This document shows, one piece after another, positions 1 through 8,117 of a stretch of DNA of 26,303 bases. The stretch is from contig JAIITD010000009.1 of NCBI GenBank assembly GCA_022737715.1, forward strand, positions 1 through 26,303. Reading direction: 5' to 3'. The notes under the pieces were generated by a model. That model was not told where the DNA came from and did no database searches. It saw only the letters and a program-made list of their open reading frames with translations. How positions within the stretch are numbered: the stretch's first letter is position 1; each line of letters opens with the position of its first letter. The translations under genes were made by a program, and so were the position numbers. Source of the DNA: Veillonella sp. (GTDB taxonomy: Bacteria; Bacillota; Negativicutes; Veillonellales; Veillonellaceae).

Positions 1-654
1 CGGGCCCTCATGGGTTTATTGCCTGTAGGTGGTGAGGTCACAGATGGTACAATGATCTTTAATGGTCAAGACCTTCGCACCCTATCTAAGTCAGAATGGA
101 GATCCATACGTGGCAAAGATATGGCCATGATTTTCCAAGATAGCGGTAGTGCACTCGATCCGATTGTACGTATTGGTAAACAATTTAGAGAACTATTCAA
201 AGCTCACATTGAAATCTCCAATGACGAATGTGATCGTCGTGCTATTGAATTATTAGAGTCTGTTGCGTTACCTAATTGCGCAGATATCCTTCGCCGCTAT
301 CCACATGAGCTGTCTGGCGGTCAACGCCAACGGGTTGGCATTGCCATGGCATTAGCATTAGACCCAGCATTACTCATCGGTGATGAACCAACATCTGCTC
401 TAGACGTGACAACACAATCTCAAGTTGTTATGCAAATGATGGAATTATCTAAAGTGCATAATTCCGCTATCGTTATGGTAACCCATAACCTTGGTGTGGC
501 GGCGTATATGTCCGATTACATCATCGTTATGAAAAAGGGCTGTGTTGTAGATGCAGGTACGCCACAAGAAATCTTAGAAAACCCATCTAATGAATACACA
601 AAACAACTAAAAGATGCGGTACCAACATTGGAAGGAGGTCGTTACATTGACTAA
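1..654 (+). CDS. ABC transporter ATP-binding subunit, peptide/nickel type (DppD/OppD/NikD-like), 5' truncated
   Basis: The reading frame is open from base 1 (R-A-L before the first Met at 10), so the gene starts upstream and its Walker A motif is outside the window. Counting from that Met, the visible part has a Q-loop (IFQD, residues 41-44), the ABC signature LSGGQ (101-105), Walker B LLIGDE (121-126) and the H-loop histidine (H159). Family knowledge: these ATPases pair with a second ATPase and two permeases to power uptake of oligopeptides, dipeptides or nickel. The second ATPase follows with an 8-bp overlap, and a family-5 binding protein lies just downstream. The permease genes are presumably upstream. 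The substrate cannot be read from this subunit. Confidence 0.93.
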   Translation, partial: RALMGLLPVGGEVTDGTMIFNGQDLRTLSKSEWRSIRGKDMAMIFQDSGSALDPIVRIGKQFRELFKAHIEISNDECDRRAIELLESVALPNCADILRRYPHELSGGQRQRVGIAMALALDPALLIGDEPTSALDVTTQSQVVMQMMELSKVHNSAIVMVTHNLGVAAYMSDYIIVMKKGCVVDAGTPQEILENPSNEYTKQLKDAVPTLEGGRYID

Positions 655-1468
655 CTACGCAGTAGAAATTAAAAATGTATGCAAACGATTCCCTCTTCCG
701 ACTGGCGGAGAGCTAGAAGCATGTAAAGATATCAACATTACCCTTGAAAAAGGGGAATCTCTTGGTATTGTAGGTGAATCTGGTTCTGGTAAAACAACTC
801 TAGTTCGTATGATCATGAAGATGTTACCTATTACAGAAGGCGAGATTTATGTAGATGGTGTAGAGCTTCAACATATGAACTCTGAGCAAACGAAAGAATA
901 CCGAAAGAAAATTCAAATGGTATTCCAAGATCCATCAGCTGCATTTAACCCACGCATGAAGGTTAAGGATATTATCCTTGAACCACTATATAATTTTGGT
1001 CTTCTTGAAAAAGGAAAAGAAGAACAAATCGCTGGTGATTACCTTGAAATGGTAGATTTACCGCGCGAGTTCATGCATCGATTTCCTCATGAGATGTCTG
1101 GTGGTCAACGTCAACGTGTAGCTATTGCACGAGCTATCGTTTTGGAACCTGAAATCCTCGTATTCGATGAGGCAACGAGTGCCCTTGATGTATCTGTGCA
1201 AGACTCTATTGCCTATCTACTCGCTAGATTGCAAAAGAAACGGAATTTAACATATTTGTTCATCGCTCATGATATCGCTTTCATTCGTACTATGTGCCAT
1301 AAGGTTGTAGTCATGTATAAAGGTGCTATCGTTGAAGAACTAGATGCGTTCCATCTAGCAGATGCTAAACATCCATATACAAAGGTGTTATTGAGTTCTA
1401 TTTTTGAAATTGGTAAACCACACAATCCATTATCGATGGATACCATTACTAATGATACAAATATATAA
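647..1468 (+). CDS. ABC transporter ATP-binding subunit, peptide/nickel type (DppF/OppF/NikE-like)
   Basis: This is the second ATPase of the importer, 273 aa from a TTG start at 647. An in-frame ATG at 614 lies deep inside the upstream gene. TTG is preferred because AAGGAGG (632-638) sits 8 nt before it. From the TTG, the protein has Walker A GESGSGKTT (43-51), Q-loop VFQD (Q94), signature MSGGQ (150-154), Walker B ILVFDE (170-175) and switch H208, so the nucleotide-binding domain is complete. The start overlaps the preceding stop by 8 bp, which suggests translational coupling and a 1:1 heterodimer with the first ATPase. A strong intrinsic terminator follows, so this is the last gene of its transcript. 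Confidence 0.95.
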   Translation: MTNYAVEIKNVCKRFPLPTGGELEACKDINITLEKGESLGIVGESGSGKTTLVRMIMKMLPITEGEIYVDGVELQHMNSEQTKEYRKKIQMVFQDPSAAFNPRMKVKDIILEPLYNFGLLEKGKEEQIAGDYLEMVDLPREFMHRFPHEMSGGQRQRVAIARAIVLEPEILVFDEATSALDVSVQDSIAYLLARLQKKRNLTYLFIAHDIAFIRTMCHKVVVMYKGAIVEELDAFHLADAKHPYTKVLLSSIFEIGKPHNPLSMDTITNDTNI

Positions 1469-1479
1469 TCTTATTGGTG

Positions 1480-1507
1480 AAAGCCTTCGCGTATGCGAAG
1501 GCTTTTA
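1480..1507 (+). terminator. Intrinsic terminator after the ABC ATPase genes
   Basis: Perfect 11-bp stem AAAGCCTTCGC (1480-1490) with GCGAAGGCTTT (1495-1505), a 4-nt loop GTAT, and a T-rich continuation. It lies 11 nt after the stop codon. Confidence 0.9.
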
Positions 1508-1539
1508 TCTTTTCTATTTGCTAAATATATATTAGATGA

Positions 1540-1568
1540 TTGAGAACTTTCGATAAATAGGATATGAT
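1540..1568 (+). promoter_or_regulatory. Sigma-70-type promoter of the substrate-binding protein gene
   Basis: -35 TTGAGA (1540-1545), 17-nt spacer, -10 TATGAT (1563-1568). Each box matches the consensus at 5 of 6 positions. The expected transcription start is near 1575, leaving a leader of about 95 nt before the ATG at 1669. Confidence 0.75.
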
Positions 1569-1576
1569 AAACAAAT

Positions 1577-1598
1577 AATATACCCATGGGGGTATATT
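1577..1598. promoter_or_regulatory. Operator-like palindrome just after the binding-protein promoter
   Basis: Perfect 9-bp arms AATATACCC (1577-1585) and GGGTATATT (1590-1598) around ATGG. It begins at about +2 relative to the predicted start, a typical repressor position. A second short palindrome, TTCATATGAA, lies at 1607-1616. There is no T-tract, so a terminator is unlikely. The regulator is unknown. Confidence 0.5.
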
Positions 1599-1668
1599 GG
1601 AAAGTATTCATATGAACATATTTTGATAGACATCAAGCCGAGTATATAGATTAGTAATAGGAGATTAT

Positions 1669-3231
1669 ATGAAAAAAATAAAACGAGTGCTGGCTACATG
1701 TGCCCTATTAGGTCTTGTCGTAGTTGGTCTGACTGGTTGTGGGACGAATTCTAGTGCTGACAAAGATGTTTTGCGTGTAGGTGCCATAGGATTTGCTAGT
1801 ACATTAGAACCTACAGAGAACTATTTTAGCTGGGTTGTAGTACGTTATGGTATTGGTGAAACGCTTGTTAAATTTGACGATACGATGAAAGCAAAGCCTT
1901 GGCTTGCTTCGAAATGGTCCGTATCCGAGGATGGAAAAACGTGGACTTTCACCATTAATGACAAGGCTAAGTTTTCTAATGGTCGAAAGGTGACGGCCCA
2001 AGCCGTAAAAGAGTCTCTTGTGCGTACCTTTGCTAAAAGTAATCGTGCGAAGACGTTTTTTACTTATGATTCCATTACAGCAGACGGTCAAACAGTAACG
2101 ATTCACACGGATAAAGTATATCCTAATTTACCAGGTTCATTAGGAGATCCATTATTCGTTATTGTAGATGTTCAATCTGAACGAGAGGGTCGAAACTTTA
2201 GTTCTGATGGTCCTATTGGAACCGGGCCGTATGTGGTGACATCCTTTACCAAGGAACGCGCTGAACTAGCTGCTAATGAAAACTATTGGGATGGTGACGT
2301 GCCGTTTAAACGAGTAGAAGTACCGGCCATCAATGATGCCAATACGCGAGCTATGGCACTACAGTCTGGTGATATCGATATGGCAATCAACATTGGGCCT
2401 GGTGAATACAGTTTATTTACTGATAATAAAGATTATACTGTTACAGAGGCATCCTCGTTGCGGGATGTAATGGCGCGTATGAGTCAAAAAGGTGAATTGA
2501 AAGATCCTAATTTGAGGGCCGCTCTTATTGCTGGTATAGATCGTGATAGCTATGCTAAAAACCTTTTGAAAGATACCTTTATAGCTGGTAAGTCCCCATT
2601 GCCACCTAGCCTTGATTATGGATTTAAACAATTAAAGGATTCACATCCATACGACCCTAATGCGGCTAAGTCATTATTAGCTAAGTCAGGATGGCGTGAT
2701 ACGAATGGGGATGGCATTGTCGATAAGAATGGTAACAATCTGTCATTAGTTTTATATACCTATACATCTAGACCTGAGTTGACGCTCTATGCAGAAGCTA
2801 TGCAAGCAGATTATAAGAAAATTGGTATTGACGTGCAGATTAAAATCGTCGATTATACGATGATTGATGAATTAGCTAAAACCGGTGATTATGATTTATT
2901 GGTTTCCAGTGTCGTTACTGCTAACACGGGTGACCCAGTATGGTTTTTAAAACAATATTGGGGAAGCAATGAAAATGGAGATAATCCGAATAACGGTTCT
3001 GGATTTAGTAACGCTCGTTTTGATGAACTTATGGCACTGGCAGGCTCTACGTTAGATGCTACAATCGCACGCAATGCTATCATCAATGCCCAACAAATTT
3101 TGCTCGATGAGAATGCTACCATATTCCTTGGTTATCCTAAGATTAATATGATTGGTAAAAGCTATCTAAAGGGCATTCACACATCACCTAGTGAATACTA
3201 TGTAATTACAAAGGATTTGAAAAAAGAATAA
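1669..3231 (+). CDS. Lipoprotein substrate-binding protein of a family-5 peptide/nickel ABC importer
   Basis: A 520-aa extracytoplasmic solute-binding protein. The N-terminus has a basic MKKIKR stretch, a hydrophobic core and the lipobox LTGC with Cys24 as the lipidation site, so it should be membrane-tethered. Family-5 features follow: WLASKWSVSEDGKTWTFTI near residue 80, KFSNGRKVTA, PIGTGPY near 183 and NENYW near 205. In my recollection the E. coli NikA/DppA pattern is very similar, including KFSNG and PIGTGP. The start is set by TAGGAGA about 5-10 nt before the ATG. It has its own promoter and probably supplies the importer whose ATPases end at 1468. Nickel versus peptide specificity cannot be decided from sequence alone. 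Confidence 0.93.
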   Translation: MKKIKRVLATCALLGLVVVGLTGCGTNSSADKDVLRVGAIGFASTLEPTENYFSWVVVRYGIGETLVKFDDTMKAKPWLASKWSVSEDGKTWTFTINDKAKFSNGRKVTAQAVKESLVRTFAKSNRAKTFFTYDSITADGQTVTIHTDKVYPNLPGSLGDPLFVIVDVQSEREGRNFSSDGPIGTGPYVVTSFTKERAELAANENYWDGDVPFKRVEVPAINDANTRAMALQSGDIDMAINIGPGEYSLFTDNKDYTVTEASSLRDVMARMSQKGELKDPNLRAALIAGIDRDSYAKNLLKDTFIAGKSPLPPSLDYGFKQLKDSHPYDPNAAKSLLAKSGWRDTNGDGIVDKNGNNLSLVLYTYTSRPELTLYAEAMQADYKKIGIDVQIKIVDYTMIDELAKTGDYDLLVSSVVTANTGDPVWFLKQYWGSNENGDNPNNGSGFSNARFDELMALAGSTLDATIARNAIINAQQILLDENATIFLGYPKINMIGKSYLKGIHTSPSEYYVITKDLKKE

Positions 3232-3253
3232 GTAGTATTGTTTGGAATACAAT

Positions 3254-3281
3254 AAAGGACCAGCTGGAAGGCTGGTCCTTT
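3254..3281. terminator. Bidirectional terminator between convergent genes
   Basis: An 11-bp stem AAAGGACCAGC (3254-3264) with GCTGGTCCTTT (3271-3281) and a 6-nt loop. A-rich and T-rich flanks let it act on both the binding-protein gene and the convergent minus-strand gene. Confidence 0.85.
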
Positions 3282-3295
3282 GTGTTGTACAATTA

Positions 3296-4228
3296 TTATT
3301 TTTTGCTATCTACCGCATCAAGATCGTTCATATCAACCTCGTTAGCCCGGCCAATCATGCGATTGTATTTTACATATAATTGCGTATATGCTTCGCCATA
3401 GGAGGAATTGATGATGATATAATTTCGTGCTTCTGCAACAAATTCTTTTACCGCATCTTGATATTGTTTAACAGCCGCTTGTGTTTCTGGTTTTGTACCA
3501 GGTTGCAATTCATTCAAGCGTTTTGTGATTTCTTGTAGATTAGTTTCGACCTTTTGTGTATCTGTATTACCATCAGGATCGATAATATCTATGGTTTGAG
3601 ATAATAGAATATTTAATTCAATGAAATTAACTGCATTGACTCTGTTTTCATCAGCGAATTCTTTCATGCGTTCTGTATATAATTCGTTATTGCGATTTTC
3701 AAGTGCTAAATCGTATGCATTATAGGCTGCATTGAATTGATCTGCTAATGGTACATATTGGCTAGCTAAATTATCACTGCCTACAAAATTATCTTTCTCA
3801 AAAGTTCGATCTGTATAGTAGTTTTGAAGTTGGTCAGCTACAGGAATTAATTGCGATAAGATGGTAAGTAACTCATCTGTCGCTTTATTTACATCCTCAT
3901 ATGGTGTAGAGCTTTCTTCTTTAGCTGCTTCAAGCTGAGCTTTTAATTTTTTATAGTCAGGTAATGTTACAGACGTATTATGTGTATGATTGCGCAATTC
4001 TTCAAGGGTTGGTTGTATTTGATAGGTATAGGCAACACTATTCAAATTAAATGTATCAGCTGCCTCGATATAAGGGCGTAAGGCATTGATCTTGTCCTCA
4101 ATTGTAGAGCGATATAATATTGTAGTTGCTTTATTGGATAGGAAATGATAAGCGCAATAAATCCCTCCACCAATAACAGCAATCCCTAGAATTACGGCTA
4201 AGATTAATTTAATATAACCCTTTTTCAA
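3296..4228 (-). CDS. Membrane-anchored helical protein resembling the DUF3829/YiiG family
   Basis: A 310-aa protein of unknown function. The start is a TTG (complement of 4226-4228) with AAGGAG (complement of 4238-4243) 9 nt upstream. Residues 7-30 are one strongly hydrophobic segment. It lacks a convincing lipobox because Cys25 is preceded by GGIY, so it is probably a signal anchor. The rest is largely alpha-helical and polar, rich in E, K, Q, N and Y, with repeated patterns such as INALRPYIEAADTFN near 48 and ADQFNAAYNAYDLAL near 170. These look like the DUF3829 lipoprotein-like family, but I assign this from pattern memory and am not certain. It ends at the shared terminator and transcribes away from the restriction genes. 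Confidence 0.6.
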   Translation of the reverse strand: MKKGYIKLILAVILGIAVIGGGIYCAYHFLSNKATTILYRSTIEDKINALRPYIEAADTFNLNSVAYTYQIQPTLEELRNHTHNTSVTLPDYKKLKAQLEAAKEESSTPYEDVNKATDELLTILSQLIPVADQLQNYYTDRTFEKDNFVGSDNLASQYVPLADQFNAAYNAYDLALENRNNELYTERMKEFADENRVNAVNFIELNILLSQTIDIIDPDGNTDTQKVETNLQEITKRLNELQPGTKPETQAAVKQYQDAVKEFVAEARNYIIINSSYGEAYTQLYVKYNRMIGRANEVDMNDLDAVDSKK

Positions 4229-4455
4229 TTGCCTATACTCCTTGTAAAACGCGTTTATGAAAAAATATCTATACTTTATATTCTATACAGTTGATATCAG
4301 TATTATTATAGCATAGATTAAAGGGGCGAAAAAGATACATATAACTGAGAATTATTAAATAAACATTAAATATTATAAAGTATTAATGGTTGTTTGAGGA
4401 TGTAATATATTTATTGATATGCAATGCAGTGTATGTTTATTTCATATTTATAAGT

Positions 4456-4464
4456 TGGTATAAT
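4456..4464 (+). promoter_or_regulatory. Extended -10 promoter of the restriction endonuclease gene
   Basis: TGGTATAAT (TGn plus a perfect TATAAT at 4459-4464), with no good -35 box 17 nt upstream. The expected start near 4470 gives a leader of about 20 nt before the ATG at 4492. It would fall inside the longer open frame that begins at 4390, which supports the shorter protein. Confidence 0.6.
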
Positions 4465-4491
4465 CAAATTAACGAATGGGAGGTGGTTGGA

Positions 4492-5877
4492 ATGGATTTT
4501 GAACGTCACTATGAATCCATTGAAGAAGTTTTAGATGTAGCGAAGTCTGCAGAGGGCAAGCTCGTAAAGGACTATGATGTATCCAATCGACTAGAGACAA
4601 AGAAAAATAAGGGCGGTATCGGTCAAATTATTGAAGAAGGGTTATTTCATATGGCACCGAATAGTCGGGCAGAGGCTGATTTTGCTAACTTAGATCTTGA
4701 ATTAAAGGTTACCGGTATAAAAACAAATGCAAAGCAGACATCCTTTTCAGCAAAGGAACGATTGGTACTTAATATTATTGATTATATGGAAGAGTATAAG
4801 CGTACTTTTGAAGAATCATCATTGTGGCATAAGAATAAAAAAATCTTGCTTATGTTTTATAAATGGATTGATGGTGTGAATAAAGGTGAATTCCCTATTC
4901 TTAAATCCGTTATCCATCAATTTTCTGAATCGGATTTAGCTATTGTTAAGCAAGATTGGCAAATTATCATAGATAAAATCAAAGCGGGTAAGGCTCATGA
5001 AATTTCTGAGGGGGATACCATGTATCTTGCTGCTTGTACAAAAGGTGCTAATGCAAAGAGTATGCGAAAGCAACCTTTTTCAGATATCCCTGCAAAGCAG
5101 AGAGCCTATTCGTTAAAGAACTCATATATGACTGCTTATATAAGGCGAATTCTTATGAATGAAGACGTAATCTCAGTTTTCAAACCAGAAGAATTGAAGT
5201 CTAAATCAGTTGATGAGTTATTACATGAAAGATTTGCACCTTACATTGGTCGTTCATTATATGAATTAAAGCATCACATTAACTTTGCAGAAAACAAGAA
5301 TAAAGCGATGTATGCAAATCTAGTCAGTGATTTTCTTGGTATAAAAGGCACTAGCCTTGATGATACAGAGGAATTTGCTAAGGCAAATATCAAATTTAAG
5401 ACTATACGTTTAGAACCAAATGGTGTTCCGCGTGAACATATGTCATTTGAACAAATTGACTTTGATAGATGGCTTAATGCATCATGGGAAGAATCCCAAG
5501 TATATGAAACCTTTGAAAATACAAAGTTCTTATTTGTTGTATTTCAATTTACTGAGACTGAACGAGAGAACCCTAACAGAGTACCATATTTAAAAGGCAT
5601 TAAGCTGTGGAATATGCCGGAGCAAATTATTGAAACCGAATTAAAAAATCTATGGCAAACGGTGCATGACATATTAGCAGTTGGTGTTGAACTAACACAA
5701 ACGCCAAGAGGGGTAAAAAATAATTTACCAGGAGCTAAATTTAATGGTGTTTGCCATATTAGACCAAAAGCTGCTAATGCTGCTGATAAAGTTCAATTAC
5801 CAGATGGACAAATGATTACAAAGCAGACGTATTGGTTAAATAGAGAATACATTGCAGAAATAGTGAGAGAGTTATAA
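4492..5877 (+). CDS. Type II restriction endonuclease, Sau3AI family (predicted GATC specificity)
   Basis: A 461-aa protein, close to Sau3AI itself (about 489 aa). The start at 4492 has GGAGG (4479-4483) 8 nt upstream. The in-frame extension from 4390 would add a hydrophobic N-terminus and lies upstream of the likely transcription start. The MutH-like catalytic pattern is D63, then E70-L-K72 (D-X6-E-X-K). Blocks recalled from Sau3AI include SAKERLVLNI near residue 86, a KQDW...GKAHE.SEG segment, CTKGANA, RKQPFSDI.AKQRA.SLK, and near the C-terminus ITKQTYWLN. Family knowledge: Sau3AI cuts before GATC using an N-terminal MutH-like catalytic domain and a related non-catalytic C-terminal DNA-binding domain. 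GATC specificity is inferred from homology and from the partner methylase. Confidence 0.93.
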   Translation: MDFERHYESIEEVLDVAKSAEGKLVKDYDVSNRLETKKNKGGIGQIIEEGLFHMAPNSRAEADFANLDLELKVTGIKTNAKQTSFSAKERLVLNIIDYMEEYKRTFEESSLWHKNKKILLMFYKWIDGVNKGEFPILKSVIHQFSESDLAIVKQDWQIIIDKIKAGKAHEISEGDTMYLAACTKGANAKSMRKQPFSDIPAKQRAYSLKNSYMTAYIRRILMNEDVISVFKPEELKSKSVDELLHERFAPYIGRSLYELKHHINFAENKNKAMYANLVSDFLGIKGTSLDDTEEFAKANIKFKTIRLEPNGVPREHMSFEQIDFDRWLNASWEESQVYETFENTKFLFVVFQFTETERENPNRVPYLKGIKLWNMPEQIIETELKNLWQTVHDILAVGVELTQTPRGVKNNLPGAKFNGVCHIRPKAANAADKVQLPDGQMITKQTYWLNREYIAEIVREL

Positions 5878-5880
5878 TTT

Positions 5881-6624
5881 ATGGATTATAGTGAGAGAAC
5901 TAAATTTAATTTTGAAGATGACTTGTTGGGAGAGCAGGCCGTAAATAAGTTTTTGGTTGATTTTCTCTATGAAAAATTCAAAGAAAAAGGATATATTATT
6001 GATTTTGAAGTCTCTAGAGAGTTAAAGAAGCAGCATGCAGGCAGTGATACTGTTCTTACTCTTAAGAATGGAAAGAAAATTGTTATAGATGAAAAGGCTG
6101 CCATACATTATGCAAAAACTAATTTAAAGGAAAAAGCTATGCCCACATTCGCTTTTGAAGTGTCTTATATGCATAACGGGCAATTAAAAGAGGGGTGGCT
6201 GACTAACAAAAAATATAGTGCAACACAGCGATATTTATTATGTTGGTTATGGGTACAGGTTGGTACCAATAAAAGCCGATTAAAGTATGATGATATTGTA
6301 CAAATAGAAGCTATGTTTTTTGAAAAGACCGACATTCAAGAATACATTATAAATATAGTTACTGCTGATACAGATGTCGTAAAGTTTCATACTGTAGCTT
6401 CTGCTAAAAGAGAAAGTTTAGAAGAAAAAATTCTTCATGAGGCACTTAATAGCATTGATGAAACTATCGGATCAGGAAGATATCCTAAGTGGTATTTAAC
6501 TGGTAGGAATATATTATCTGAGCAACCTTTAAATATAATACTTTATAGGGATCAATTAGAGGATTTAGCTACATCGCATTGGTTGGTAACGAGAAAAGAA
6601 CTTATAAAATTAGAAAAGAAATAG
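5881..6624 (+). CDS. Unrecognised protein with a PD-(D/E)XK-like signature, inside the Sau3AI-type system
   Basis: A 247-aa protein I cannot place in a named family. It begins 3 nt after the endonuclease stop, with only a weak AGAGAG-type ribosome binding site, so it is probably translated by coupling. The N-terminal third suits a PD-(D/E)XK nuclease fold: a helix with E18 in GEQAVNKFL, then D56 in AGSD, a short strand-turn-strand (LTLKNGKKIVI), and D70-E71-K72, giving D-X13-D-X-K. The sequence continues with aromatic-rich segments (CWLWVQVG near 120, YPKWYL near 203). It is soluble, with no signal peptide. Possible roles are a second nuclease, an accessory subunit, or a protein acting on damaged or modified DNA. 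It shares the island's AT-rich coding style. Confidence 0.8.
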   Translation: MDYSERTKFNFEDDLLGEQAVNKFLVDFLYEKFKEKGYIIDFEVSRELKKQHAGSDTVLTLKNGKKIVIDEKAAIHYAKTNLKEKAMPTFAFEVSYMHNGQLKEGWLTNKKYSATQRYLLCWLWVQVGTNKSRLKYDDIVQIEAMFFEKTDIQEYIINIVTADTDVVKFHTVASAKRESLEEKILHEALNSIDETIGSGRYPKWYLTGRNILSEQPLNIILYRDQLEDLATSHWLVTRKELIKLEKK

Positions 6625-6630
6625 AAAATC

Positions 6631-6663
6631 GATCTTGATCTCTTCTCCAGAATCTGATATAAT
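6631..6663 (+). promoter_or_regulatory. Promoter of the methyltransferase gene, overlapping two GATC sites
   Basis: -35 TTGATC (6635-6640), 17-nt spacer, perfect -10 TATAAT (6658-6663) preceded by TGA (extended -10). One GATC (6637-6640) makes up the end of the -35 box and another (6631-6634) lies directly upstream. This is the predicted target of the adjacent restriction-modification system. The methylase can therefore be expressed separately from the endonuclease, and its promoter may respond to its own methylation. Confidence 0.75.
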
Positions 6664-6693
6664 ATGTTCGAAGTATTTTATTAATAAGGGGTT

Positions 6694-7989
6694 ATGATGA
6701 AGATATTTTCTATGTTTGATGGTGTAGGTGGGTTTATAGTAGGCCTTGAGAACTCAAGTAAAGAGGTCTTTCAAACACTATATTCCAATCAGTATGAACC
6801 ATCGAGAAAGATTCAAGATGCTTACGAAGTAGGCTTATATAGATTCCCTAATATGGAACATATCGGGACCGATGTTGCACTCATTCCAAATGAGAAGTTT
6901 GAAGAGATGAAGCAAAATGGTGTTGATATGATTGTAGGTGGATTCCCATGCCAAGATTATTCTGTAGCAAGAAGTAAAAAGAATGAACTTGGTATTGAAG
7001 GTAAAAAAGGGGTCCTTTTTTGGGAGATAATCCGTGCTACTGAGGTTATTAAACCGAAATATTTAATTCTCGAAAATGTAGATAGACTACTAAAGGCTCC
7101 ATCTAGTCAACGGGGAAGAGATTTTGCAGTTATGTTAGCCGCGTTTAATGAACTAGGGTATTCTGTTGAATGGCGTGTTATTAATGCTGCTGATTATGGA
7201 CGTGCGCAACGACGTCGTCGTGTTTTCTTCTTTGTATTTAGAAATGACACAAAATGGGGTGAACGCTTATATACAACATATGAAGCAAAATTCTCTAAAG
7301 ATACAACTATAGAAGAACGATTAGCACAGTATCAAAACTATATTTTTAAAGATGGTTTGTTCGGCCGGCAGTTTCCAGTAGAAGGAACAGCTGTAAAAAA
7401 ACGCGTACATGCTAATCAGTTAGTAGGTGATATTGCCGAGGTTTCCGAAACTTTCAATGATGGTAAATTTTGGAATTCTGGATTGATGACTAATGGATAT
7501 TACTATACTATTGAAACCAATCCAATTGTTGAGACACCAATTACAATGGGGAAAATCGTAGTTCCAGAAGAAACAGTTGATGATAAGTATTATATTACTG
7601 GAGATAAACTTGAAAAGTTTAAATATCTCCGGGGCCCTAAAAAGTTGATACGTACCTCAGCAGATGGTCATGAGTATACCTATGCAGAGGGAGGCATGAG
7701 TGAATATGATTCTTTAGATTTGCCGGGTCGGACAATGCTTACATCGGAAGGTAGTGTCAATCGCTCAACCCATCTATTAAAAATTGATGGGAAATATCGT
7801 TTGATTACACCAATTGAAGCGGAGCGCTTACAAGATTTTCCAGATGATTGGACAAAATTCAAACTCAATGCAAAGGGTGAGGTTGAAGAAGTATCTGATC
7901 GTATGAGAATGTTCTTTATGGGGAATGCTTTGGTAACCGGCATCGTAAAGCGCATTGGCGATGAGTTACAAAAAATAGATAAGATATAA
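6694..7989 (+). CDS. DNA C5-cytosine methyltransferase, M.Sau3AI-like (predicted GATC)
   Basis: A 431-aa enzyme that would methylate cytosine in the host's GATC sites and so protect them. C5-methylase motifs are in order: motif I MFDGVGGF (7-14, SAM binding), motif IV GGFPCQ with catalytic Cys86, motif VI ENV (127-129), motif VIII AQRRRRVFF near 190, a variable target-recognition region at about 220-350, motif IX RLITPIEAERLQDFP near 369-384, and motif X MGNAL near 410. The start is ATG 6694 or the adjacent ATG 6697; AAGGGG (6686-6691) favours 6697 by spacing, a difference of one residue. It follows the 247-aa gene by 69 bp, has its own promoter, and ends in a terminator. Confidence 0.93.
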   Translation: MMKIFSMFDGVGGFIVGLENSSKEVFQTLYSNQYEPSRKIQDAYEVGLYRFPNMEHIGTDVALIPNEKFEEMKQNGVDMIVGGFPCQDYSVARSKKNELGIEGKKGVLFWEIIRATEVIKPKYLILENVDRLLKAPSSQRGRDFAVMLAAFNELGYSVEWRVINAADYGRAQRRRRVFFFVFRNDTKWGERLYTTYEAKFSKDTTIEERLAQYQNYIFKDGLFGRQFPVEGTAVKKRVHANQLVGDIAEVSETFNDGKFWNSGLMTNGYYYTIETNPIVETPITMGKIVVPEETVDDKYYITGDKLEKFKYLRGPKKLIRTSADGHEYTYAEGGMSEYDSLDLPGRTMLTSEGSVNRSTHLLKIDGKYRLITPIEAERLQDFPDDWTKFKLNAKGEVEEVSDRMRMFFMGNALVTGIVKRIGDELQKIDKI

Positions 7990-7993
7990 TATT

Positions 7994-8019
7994 AAAGAGG
8001 CTTTCATAGCCTCTTTTTT
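7994..8019 (+). terminator. Intrinsic terminator closing the restriction-modification operon
   Basis: A 9-bp stem AAAGAGGCT (7994-8002) with AGCCTCTTT (8008-8016), a 5-nt loop and six T residues (8014-8019), located 5 nt after the stop codon. Confidence 0.9.
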
Positions 8020-8038
8020 GTATAATAACTGTTGCTGA

Positions 8039-8099
8039 TTGTATTCTATACTCCTCTCGTATATAATGGTATTAACAGATTTGTATTTTTCGATATAAT
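8039..8099 (+). promoter_or_regulatory. Two candidate promoters for the sulfurtransferase gene
   Basis: Candidate one: TTGTAT (8039-8044), 17 nt, TATAAT (8062-8067). Candidate two: TTAACA (8072-8077), 16 nt, TATAAT (8094-8099). The second would give only about 12 nt of leader, starting at the ribosome binding site. The first is more conventional. Confidence 0.5.
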
Positions 8100-8117
8100 C
8101 ACATGAAAGGAGTTATT

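Noticed and set aside
4390..4491. N-terminal extension of the Sau3AI-like endonuclease, which would add 34 hydrophobic residues
   Set aside because: The extended -10 promoter (4456-4464) and the GGAGG site (4479-4483) lie inside it, and the ATG at 4492 matches the family's N-terminus better.
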